From NCBI GenBank assembly GCA_021739805.1, contig JAIPBB010000015.1, forward strand, positions 1-32,430: DNA of 32,430 nt, given 5' to 3'. Shown here in pieces: positions 7,686-14,386 of this stretch. The notes under the pieces were generated by a model, which had not been told where the DNA came from, did no database searches, and worked only from the letters and a program-made list of their open reading frames with translations. The first letter of the stretch is position 1, and each line of letters starts with the position of its first letter. The translations under genes and the position numbers were made by a program. The stretch is from Saprospiraceae bacterium. GTDB lineage: Bacteria; Bacteroidota; Bacteroidia; Bacteroidales; JAIPBB01.

Positions 7686-8144
7686 ATGGTACATTTAGCA
7701 TATTGTGATGATAAAGCAAAAGTGTTAGAGAAAATTTTAGCAGGAACAAAAACTATGATTGTTAGAGGTGCCGCAGGAAGAAAAATCCCCCACAGTAGGG
7801 TTTTTGAAAATGAGCAACTGTACTTTATTAAAAAAGGTTCGGGATTAATTACAGCTACTGCAATTGTAAAGTCGGTTCAAAATTATACAAAGCTCACAGA
7901 TGATGAAATAAATTCGGTTTTTGATAAAAACAAAGAGAAGCTAAATTTAACAGATAAGCAAAGAGAACGCTGGCATAAGAAATGTCTTTGTATGATTGAA
8001 TTTAATAATGTAAAAGAGATTGAGCCTTTAGATTTTGAGCATCAAAACAATATGGATGATTGGTTAATTATAGAGAAAATTGAAGATGTATTGTTCTGGA
8101 CTAGTATTCCTTATAATTATGATAAGACTCGCTTTAAGAAATAG
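7686..8144 (+). CDS. Small ASCH/PUA-like domain protein, 152 aa
   Basis: The N-terminus has the pattern ILAGTKTMIVRG followed by GRKIPHSRV and a beta strand with a charged turn (EQLYFIKKGSGLITATAIV). This resembles ASCH/PUA-fold proteins, which often bind RNA or modified nucleotides (typical motif: ILxGxKTxxxR). The C-terminal half (KLNLTDKQRERWHKKCLCMI, then DDWLIIEKIEDVLFW) fits a compact single-domain protein. There is no signal peptide. It is a solitary gene between repeat spacers, followed directly by a hairpin element and a broken gene, so it may be part of a former defence or accessory island. The fold assignment is an inference from a short motif; the biological substrate is unknown. 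Confidence 0.55.
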   Translation: MVHLAYCDDKAKVLEKILAGTKTMIVRGAAGRKIPHSRVFENEQLYFIKKGSGLITATAIVKSVQNYTKLTDDEINSVFDKNKEKLNLTDKQRERWHKKCLCMIEFNNVKEIEPLDFEHQNNMDDWLIIEKIEDVLFWTSIPYNYDKTRFKK

Positions 8145-8160
8145 AAATGCATTTTAATAA

Positions 8161-8209
8161 GGACTCGTTCGGAAACGAGCTCCTGCTGATGCAGATTTGT
8201 AATCTATGC
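8161..8209. repeat. Double-hairpin element, copy 3 (REP-like)
   Basis: Two adjacent hairpins follow the ASCH-like gene. The first is GGA-CTCGTT / AACGAG-(C)-TCC with loop CGGA (8161-8183). The second is AGATT / AATCT with loop TGT inside GCAGATTTGTAATCTATGC (8191-8209). It is the least degraded of three related elements in 6.7-8.2 kb. It could also act as a terminator, but no T-run follows. Confidence 0.5.
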
Positions 8210-8252
8210 TTCAATAAATTTTGAAAAAATAAAAAAATAATGAAAAAGATTA

Positions 8253-8709
8253 ATGACAGAAGAAGAAGCTAAAAAAGTAATCAGAAATAACGATTTATCT
8301 TCAAAAAATAAAAAGAGAAAATGTTTGGTTGATAATTGCAATTCAAAGACTATTTCTTCTCATTTATTGTAAAAGAATGGAATTCTAAATAGAATTTTAT
8401 TTCAAAATCATTTATACGAAATCGGAATAAATCCATTTAATACCGATGTGAATTAATTAACAGTCCAAATCTAATATTAAATATTGTTTCACACGGCATT
8501 AACCATTGTAAAATTCAAAATGTCCTTTGGACTATTTTGAATTAACAATTGGTATAATAATCCAAAATTGAATTTTCAAAAAATAGGTATAAATCAAGCA
8601 TTAACGTTTCCTGGATTTTGCAATAAACACGACACGGAGATATTTAGAGAAATAGAAACTGAGTCTATCGATTTTAAAAATTACAAAACAAATTTGTTGT
8701 TTTCATATA
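8253..8709 (+). pseudogene. Broken Cys/His-rich hypothetical gene (N-terminal and C-terminal remnants)
   Basis: From ATG 8253 the frame reads MTEEEAKKVIRNNDLSS, then KRKCLVDNCNSKTISSHLL, and stops at TAA (8370-8372). The same frame continues with KNGILNRI and NHLYEIGINPFNTD to a second stop at 8454, so TAA has most likely replaced a CAA (Gln). After a disrupted stretch with stops in the frames I translated (8457-8567), protein-like sequence resumes: FQKIGINQALTFPGFCNKHD, then TEIF and LLFSYKT (about 8571-8709). The Cys-x4-Cys...SH motif and the later FCNKHD motif look like one metal-binding family of Bacteroidota hypotheticals, from memory of similar proteins. I see no functional product. The 3' remnant runs directly into RND pump sequence. 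Confidence 0.7.
8462..8533. repeat. 72-bp segment bounded by 8-bp inverted repeats
   Basis: AGTCCAAA (8462-8469) and TTTGGACT (8526-8533) are perfect inverted repeats enclosing a 72-base segment. It lies exactly in the disrupted part of the broken gene. It could be a tiny MITE-like insertion; no convincing target-site duplication is seen. Confidence 0.3.
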
Positions 8710-9368
8710 AAACAAAATTAAAAATAGTAATTGGTCGTCCTGTTGGTGATGTTGGAAATGATATTTTACAATTATTAAACAACACTAAATTCCCTGAAGG
8801 TGTGGAATATTTGCCAGAAAGTGACCTTAAATTCCAAGATGATGCGTTTGTTACACTAAGCCTGGCTATATTGATTGCAATTGTGTTGGTTTACCCTGTA
8901 ATGGTAGCACTTTATGAAAGTTATATGCATCCACTTGTAGTTCTGTTTTCCATTCCTTTATCTGTAATTGGGGCACTATTTGCTTTAGCTCTCACACAAG
9001 AAGCGATAAGTATTTTTTCTATCCTAGGAATGTTAATGTTGATAGGTTTAGTTACAAAAAATGTCATTTTGGTTGTGGATTTCATTAATCGCTTGCGAAA
9101 AGACGGTATGATAAGGACACGTGCAATTGTTAAAGGTGTTAAGCTGCGAATACGACCTATTCTGATGACAGCTATTTCCACTATTGTTGGTATGCTGCCT
9201 ATTGCTCTTTCTCAGGCTGCTGGTAGTGAATGGAAAAATGGACTTGGCTGGACTTTGATTGGTGGCATGACAAGTTCTATGCTTCTTTCAGTGATTGTTG
9301 TGCCAGTAGTTTACAATGTTTTTGAAAATTTAAAATCTAGAATAATAAAAACAAATTTAAACATTTGA
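8710..9368 (+). pseudogene. C-terminal fragment of an RND (HAE1/AcrB-type) efflux transporter
   Basis: From about residue 48 of the open frame beginning at TTG 8568, the sequence is that of the last part of an RND inner-membrane pump. It has the end of a periplasmic loop (VIGRPVGDVGNDI, FPEGVEYLPESDLK) and a run of membrane helices, including VVLFSIPLSVIGALFALALT, FSILGMLMLIGLVTKNVILV and LRIRPILMTAISTIVGMLPI, with SQAAGSEWKNGLGW typical of this family. Full-length pumps have over 1000 residues; only about 219 remain. The proton-relay Asp residues of the fourth helix and the whole N-terminal half are missing, so this cannot be a working pump. It is fused in frame to the remnant of an unrelated gene, presumably by a deletion. 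No membrane-fusion or TolC partner gene is nearby. Confidence 0.8.
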
Positions 9369-9598
9369 TGATATTAAAATGCTCAAAATGCTAATGTCGA
9401 ATAAATAATTTGACATAAAGTGCGAGATTTGAGTATGGTATATTTAAAAAGCATAGTAATAAAATATCATTTTTTTATGAGACTTTTTTATTTACTTTTG
9501 AAAACAAATTAGGAAGTATTCGTTCATAGCCGAAAAATGAAATAAATTTCTTAAATTTGTATTATTAACTTCAATAAAATAAACAGAAGTTTAGCAAG
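9369..9598. other. 230-base spacer before the signalling cassette
   Basis: AT-rich, with no open frame. The only recognisable element is the -7 box at 9552-9559. Confidence 0.5.
9552..9559 (+). promoter_or_regulatory. -7 box TAAATTTG of the YfiR/hybrid kinase operon
   Basis: TAAATTTG fits TAnnTTTG and lies 39 bases before the ATG at 9599. I see no TTG at the expected -33 distance, so additional activation may be needed. Confidence 0.4.
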
Positions 9599-10174
9599 AT
9601 GCCAAATATTACCAAAAAATTTAATTTGTTTCCAATGTTAAATAAACTTGTCTTTTTTGTTTTAGTAGCAATTTGCCTTTCTTCAACTAATGATTACAGT
9701 AAAGAATATTATAAAAAATCTGAGCTGATTGAGAAATTTGTGAAGTTTATTGAATGGCCCAATAAAGCACGAATGTATATCAAAACAGAACCTTTTATTA
9801 TAACTATTATTGGTGAAAACCCATTTGAAGAAACCATTAGCAAATACTTTTCAAGCCGGAAAATTTACGATAAAATAATTTTAATCCGCTATATTGAACA
9901 TGTTGAAGAAATTAACGGAAGTCATATTTTATTCATTTCTAAATCGAAGAAAAAACAATTAACTGAAATATTAAAATACACTCATAATAAACCTATTCTT
10001 ACTTTAGGAGAAACAAAACACTATTCAGAAAAAGGAGTTCTCATAAATTTTTATACCGAAAACAAAGAAATAAAATTTGAAATAAATGAAACAGCTGCCA
10101 AGAATTCGGGACTATATATTAATTTCCATTTATTAAGTGCAGCAAGAATTATTAATCCGATTAAAAAGAGTTGA
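9599..10174 (+). CDS. YfiR-family (DUF4154) periplasmic protein
   Basis: YfiR-like proteins are small periplasmic regulators; in Pseudomonas YfiR inhibits the membrane diguanylate cyclase YfiN. This 191-residue protein has an N-terminal hydrophobic export segment (LVFFVLVAICLSS) preceded by a basic stretch. It then shows the family pattern: KFVKFIEWPN (start of the first strand region), FIITIIGENPFEE, HILFISKSKKKQ, KPILTLGETKHYSEKGVLIN, and the closing motif KFEINETAAKNSGLYINFHL. The stop codon overlaps the next start (TGATG at 10172-10176), so it is translationally coupled to the hybrid kinase. A second YfiR domain is fused to the phosphatase gene downstream. By analogy it probably modulates the periplasmic sensor domain of the kinase. 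Confidence 0.8.
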   Translation: MPNITKKFNLFPMLNKLVFFVLVAICLSSTNDYSKEYYKKSELIEKFVKFIEWPNKARMYIKTEPFIITIIGENPFEETISKYFSSRKIYDKIILIRYIEHVEEINGSHILFISKSKKKQLTEILKYTHNKPILTLGETKHYSEKGVLINFYTENKEIKFEINETAAKNSGLYINFHLLSAARIINPIKKS

Positions 10175-12045
10175 TGAAATTTTTACGAAAGTTATCTATA
10201 AGGAATAAACTTATTCTCATTATACTTTTTGTTACTATAGTAATAATGACTATTGGAGTCATTATTGTCGGCTCTGATTTTGTTGGTAAACAAAAGAGTG
10301 AGCTATTAAATCAATATGTTTTTCAAGCTAAGATAATTGGTGAGTATTGTATTACTCCAATGACCTTTGGAGACAAAAAAGCTGTTAACGAAATTTTATC
10401 TAAATCACGAAGCATTTCTGATATCGTAAGTATTCGAATTCTGGATGAAAATCTTGAAACAATAGCATCATTTAATAAAGACAGTAATTTAGAGTTTAAA
10501 GATATTGCTAATACTAATTCAGAGCGAAGATTTGTAGATGGTTATTTGACAATTCGCGAACCAATAGTTTATTTGGGTGAAGATTTCGGTCTTATTTGTA
10601 TGATAGTTTCGACAAGTAAGTTGAGTGAAAAGATTCAAATTTATTTTTTAAAGTTTACCTTAATAATAATTATTCTATTGGCAATTGCTTATTTAATGGC
10701 TGTTTATTTTCAAAGACTTATTTCAAAACCAATTTTGGAATTGTCTGAAATTACAAATAGAATTTCGAAGAATGCCGATTATTCATTGAAATTAGAGAAA
10801 AAAAGTGATGATGAAATTGGAAAACTTTACGACAATTTCAATAATATGCTTATGCAAATTCATAATAGGCAGCAAGAAAGGGATAAGGCAGAAAAAAGAC
10901 TGGAAAAAGAAAAAACAAGAGCTGAACAATCAGATAGACTAAAATCAGCTTTTTTAGCAAATATGTCGCATGAAATAAGAACTCCAATGAACTCAATTAG
11001 TGGTTTTTCAGAACTTTTGGAGGATGATGAGCTTGACAAAGAAAGACGAACAAAATACATTTCAATTATTAGAACAAATTGTGATGCACTATCACAACTG
11101 ATTAATGATATTATTGATATTGCCAAAATTGAAGCCGACCAGTTAAACATTAACATCGGTCATAGCTCGATTAACGATTTGCTTCAGGAAATCTTTTTGA
11201 TATATAAAGAAAATGCCGCTCATCAAAAAAAGGATATTGAAATCAAAATGGTAGCTGTCGAAAAGAATATCACCATTTTCACTGATGAATTCCGACTCAG
11301 ACAGGTATTATTAAATCTTATCGGAAATGCATTTAAGTTTACAAAGGAAGGCTTGATTGAATTTGGCTGTAATTTGTTTAATGAGGATTTGTTGTTTTAT
11401 GTAAAAGACACCGGAATAGGCATTCCAAAGGAAGAAAAGAATGTAATATTTAACAGGTTCAGACAGGCAGATGGCTCACATACAAGGAAATATGGTGGAA
11501 CAGGACTTGGCTTAAGTATTTCTAAAAGCATTATTGAACTATTAGGTGGTAAAATCTGGGTTGACACTGAAGTTGGTGTGGGTAGTACGTTTTATTTTAC
11601 TATTCCTTATAAAGAAGTTGATACATCAGAAAATCAAATTAAAAGCATGCCTGCAGGCCAAGTTTCCTACGATTGGTCTGATAAGAAAATATTAATAGTT
11701 GAGGATAATCCCACTAACTATCAATTCTTAAAAGAAATCTTGGTTAAAACAAATGCTAAAATTGTTAAGGCAGTAAATGGGAAGCAGGCAATTGAAGTGT
11801 TTAAAGAAAATGCTGATATTGAATTGGTGTTGATGGATATTAATCTGCCAATATTAAACGGTTATGAAGCTACTAAAGCAATAAAAAAAATAAATAAAAA
11901 TGTTCCTGTGATTTCTTTAACAGCATTTGCAATGGCCGGCGAAAAGGAATTAAGTATCGAAGCCGGATGTGATGATTATATCACAAAACCTATAAAAAGC
12001 GAATTGCTTTTCAGTAAAATTAATAAATTTTTCACGGTCGAATAA
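10174..12045 (+). CDS. Hybrid sensor histidine kinase: CHASE8-like, HAMP, HisKA, HATPase, receiver
   Basis: This membrane kinase autophosphorylates on His and passes phosphate to its own receiver. Order in 623 residues: TM1 (about 12-34); a periplasmic CHASE8-like sensor with AKIIGEYCITPMTFGDKKAV and a SIRILDENLE strand; TM2 (about 160-182); HAMP; then FLANMSHEIRTPMN with the phospho-acceptor H266. The ATPase boxes are NLIGNAFKFT, DTGIGIP, FNRFRQAD and GGTGLGLSIS. The receiver shows ILIVEDNPTN, LMDINLP with D555, and the lysine in ITKPIKSE. ATG 10174 is chosen because it overlaps the yfiR-like stop (TGATG); an upstream in-frame TTG at 10171 would add one residue. No output domain follows the receiver, so a partner protein must carry the signal, perhaps the SpoIIE phosphatase encoded next. 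Confidence 0.9.
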   Translation: MKFLRKLSIRNKLILIILFVTIVIMTIGVIIVGSDFVGKQKSELLNQYVFQAKIIGEYCITPMTFGDKKAVNEILSKSRSISDIVSIRILDENLETIASFNKDSNLEFKDIANTNSERRFVDGYLTIREPIVYLGEDFGLICMIVSTSKLSEKIQIYFLKFTLIIIILLAIAYLMAVYFQRLISKPILELSEITNRISKNADYSLKLEKKSDDEIGKLYDNFNNMLMQIHNRQQERDKAEKRLEKEKTRAEQSDRLKSAFLANMSHEIRTPMNSISGFSELLEDDELDKERRTKYISIIRTNCDALSQLINDIIDIAKIEADQLNINIGHSSINDLLQEIFLIYKENAAHQKKDIEIKMVAVEKNITIFTDEFRLRQVLLNLIGNAFKFTKEGLIEFGCNLFNEDLLFYVKDTGIGIPKEEKNVIFNRFRQADGSHTRKYGGTGLGLSISKSIIELLGGKIWVDTEVGVGSTFYFTIPYKEVDTSENQIKSMPAGQVSYDWSDKKILIVEDNPTNYQFLKEILVKTNAKIVKAVNGKQAIEVFKENADIELVLMDINLPILNGYEATKAIKKINKNVPVISLTAFAMAGEKELSIEAGCDDYITKPIKSELLFSKINKFFTVE

Positions 12046-12098
12046 TATCGGGTAAATCATAATTTTTATTAATTTTAATAAATTATTTTAATTGGATT

Positions 12099-13973
12099 AT
12101 GACAAAAAAAATTATTTTCTTTTTGATTATTCTAATTCAAAGCTTGTCAGCTAATGCTCAAAAGTCTTTTGATGATGAATCCAGGGCTATTTATATTCTG
12201 GATATTTCGAAATATGTTAAATGGGAGAACTTTGACAACATCAAAGTTTTTGAAGTTGGTGTGCTTGATAGTGATAATGCCGTTTTTAATGCTTTAGTTA
12301 AAGAAGCTTCAAACAGAATTACAATACAGGGAAAACCAATTAAAATTGTTCAGTTTAAAAGCATTGATGAAATTCATAAAACACAAGTGTTGTTTATGAA
12401 CAAAAGAAGTAATTATGACATTGATTTAACTCTTAATAAAATAAGAGGAAACAACACATTGCTGATTAGTGAAAACTATGAATTTCATAAATCAATGATT
12501 AATTTTATTGTTATTGATGGCAGAAAACGATATGAATTAAACCTAAAGAAACTTGAATCGGAAGGTTTAAGTGTTAGTGAACTATTTGTTGCATCGGCAG
12601 TAACTATTGAAGCAGACTGGGAAAAGCTTTACGAACAAACTGAAAAAGAACTTGAACAAGAAAAGTTAACTGTTGTAAAGCAAAAAAGTCAAATTGAAAA
12701 GCAAATTGAAGAAATCAAACAACAGCAGCAACAAATAGCAATTCAAAAACTTGAAATAGAAAAACAAAAAGCCGAGCTAAAAGAACTCGAAAGTGAAATA
12801 GATGAAAAACAGCAGATACTTAATGAAAAAATAAAACTACTTGCAATTCAAAAAAATGAAATAGAAAAGCAAGAACAAGAAATAATCAGCAAAAGGAAGG
12901 AAATAGTAAGACAATATTCGATTCTTTCTAAGCAAAAAAGTGAAATTAGTAAGCAAGAAAGGAAAATAAACAACCAAAAAAAAATATTAAGCCAATATCT
13001 TGTTCAGCTTGAAAAGCAAAAGCTTATTATGTATTTTTTCGTAGTGCTGTTTTTTCTTGTTTCCGGACTTGGATATTTTATATATCGTTCATATAAAATC
13101 AAAAAAGAAGCTAATATTCTTCTTGAAATCAAAAATAGAAGAATTAATAAACAGAAGGAAGAAATCGAAATTCAACGTGATAATATTTCGGATCAATACG
13201 AACGCATTTCTGCCCAGAAAAAGCAAATTACTGATAGTATTTATTATGCTCAAAGAATTCAACGTGCAATTTTACCAAACCTCGAAGATTTCGATGAAGC
13301 CCTTGATAATTTCTTTATACTTTATAAACCAAAAGATATTGTTAGTGGAGACTTTTATTGGGAAACAAAACACGACGACAATATTGTTGTTGTTGCAGCC
13401 GATTGTACAGGTCATGGGGTTCCGGGAGCTTTTATGAGTATGTTGGGAATGACATTTTTAAACGATATTGTTAACAGAGAAGGAATTATAAAACCAAGCG
13501 AAATACTTAATCTTTTAAGAAATAATATTATTGATTCTTTGCATCAAAGTGGAGAAAACCAAATGCTTTATGATGGAATGGATATAGCAGTTTGTACAAT
13601 AAACAGCAAAACAAATATTATTCAATTTGCAGGAGCAAATAATCCTATGTTTATTATCCGGAACAAAGAACTTATACAATTTAAAGGTGATAATATGCCT
13701 GTTGCTATTCACGATAATATGGTCTCATTTACCAATAAAGAATTTCAGCTTAAGAAAAACGATTGTATATATATTTTTTCCGATGGCTATGTGGATCAGT
13801 TTGGTGGTGTTCAAGGCAAAAAATTCCTTAGAAAACGCTTGAAAAATACTTTGATTGATTTGCACAGTCTTTCAATGGCAAATCAAAAGGAAAAGTTAGA
13901 TTTAATTTTCGAAGAGTGGAAAAACACCCATGAACAAATAGATGATGTGCTGATAATCGGGATTAAGATTTAA
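12099..13973 (+). CDS. YfiR domain-coiled coil-TM-SpoIIE (PP2C-type) phosphatase fusion
   Basis: A signal peptide (IIFFLIILIQSLSANAQ) leads to a YfiR/DUF4154 domain (about 22-170: AIYILDISKYVKWENF, IKVFEVGVLDSDN, VLFMNKRSN, LLISENYEF). Next come about 130 residues of Gln/Glu/Lys-rich coiled coil (about 177-307), one TM helix (about 308-331), a cytoplasmic linker coil, and a SpoIIE/PPM serine phosphatase. Metal-binding acidic residues are present: D418 in SGDFYW, D435 in DCTGHGVPGAF, D562 in SDGYVDQFGG, and D615/D616 in IDDVLIIG. The segment SIYYAQRIQRAILP is the usual entry to these phosphatase domains. Topology implies periplasmic sensing and cytosolic dephosphorylation, typically of an anti-sigma-antagonist-like partner, none of which is encoded nearby. 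It lies 53 bases after the hybrid kinase on the same strand, so is probably co-transcribed. Confidence 0.85.
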   Translation: MTKKIIFFLIILIQSLSANAQKSFDDESRAIYILDISKYVKWENFDNIKVFEVGVLDSDNAVFNALVKEASNRITIQGKPIKIVQFKSIDEIHKTQVLFMNKRSNYDIDLTLNKIRGNNTLLISENYEFHKSMINFIVIDGRKRYELNLKKLESEGLSVSELFVASAVTIEADWEKLYEQTEKELEQEKLTVVKQKSQIEKQIEEIKQQQQQIAIQKLEIEKQKAELKELESEIDEKQQILNEKIKLLAIQKNEIEKQEQEIISKRKEIVRQYSILSKQKSEISKQERKINNQKKILSQYLVQLEKQKLIMYFFVVLFFLVSGLGYFIYRSYKIKKEANILLEIKNRRINKQKEEIEIQRDNISDQYERISAQKKQITDSIYYAQRIQRAILPNLEDFDEALDNFFILYKPKDIVSGDFYWETKHDDNIVVVAADCTGHGVPGAFMSMLGMTFLNDIVNREGIIKPSEILNLLRNNIIDSLHQSGENQMLYDGMDIAVCTINSKTNIIQFAGANNPMFIIRNKELIQFKGDNMPVAIHDNMVSFTNKEFQLKKNDCIYIFSDGYVDQFGGVQGKKFLRKRLKNTLIDLHSLSMANQKEKLDLIFEEWKNTHEQIDDVLIIGIKI

Positions 13974-13997
13974 GAAATTGACGGAATTTTCTTAAAC

Positions 13998-14228
13998 TTA
14001 TTCACAAACCCATTTAGTCGTTTCATCACCAACAATAACTGGTTCTGCATTTTCTTTTGTCTCAAGAGCCTCCCCGCAATATTCGGCAGCAGAAGTTTCA
14101 GAAATTATATTCCCATTTGCATCAGTAGTAACAGCCCGACAATTTTTGCATTCCTCATCCGGCTCGCAAGAAAACAAACCAAATGCCATCAAAACTCCTG
14201 CAATGATTAATATTTTGAATTTTTTCAT
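13998..14228 (-). CDS. Small cysteine-containing lipoprotein, paralogue 1 (76 aa)
   Basis: This is a 76-residue lipoprotein with a signal peptide and lipobox ending LFSC. The mature part has CKNCR, then VTTDANGNIISETSAAEYCG, and ends in TTKWVCE. It is clearly homologous to the product of 16244-16480 (CMNCR, NETNSNQFCG, ETKWVCE). The two genes flank the secreted deiminase gene on the same strand. Conserved cysteines (CxxC, CG, VC) suggest disulfides or a metal site. The function is unknown. The gene is convergent with the SpoIIE fusion gene, 24 bases from its stop. Confidence 0.75.
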   Translation of the reverse strand: MKKFKILIIAGVLMAFGLFSCEPDEECKNCRAVTTDANGNIISETSAAEYCGEALETKENAEPVIVGDETTKWVCE

Positions 14229-14258
14229 GTGTTTATTTTTTATGATTATTATCTATGC

Positions 14259-14266
14259 CAAATTTA
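14259..14266 (-). promoter_or_regulatory. -7 box TAAATTTG upstream of lipoprotein paralogue 1
   Basis: A perfect TAnnTTTG match 30 bases before the ATG at 14228. No clear -33 element. It indicates the gene can be transcribed independently of the upstream deiminase gene. Confidence 0.4.
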
Positions 14267-14386
14267 TTCAATTTTTTCGAGATACGATATAAACTCTTTA
14301 AAATTTGTCAAAATAAGTCAAATACAAATTTATGTTGAAATTAGATTTTCTCACTATCACTGAAATAGAAGCAAAATCCTCAAATA

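Noticed and set aside
6690..8210. Integron with attC sites between cassettes
   Set aside because: The spacers have hairpins, but no GTTRRRY/RYYYAAC core pairs and no integrase were seen.
7686..8372. Toxin-antitoxin pair formed by the ASCH-like protein and the 39-aa frame at 8253
   Set aside because: The 39-aa frame is the front of a longer decayed gene that continues past its stop, and a hairpin element separates the two.
8568..9368. Intact 266-aa RND transporter protein
   Set aside because: The first 47 residues belong to an unrelated protein and only the last quarter of a pump follows; key helices and partner genes are missing.
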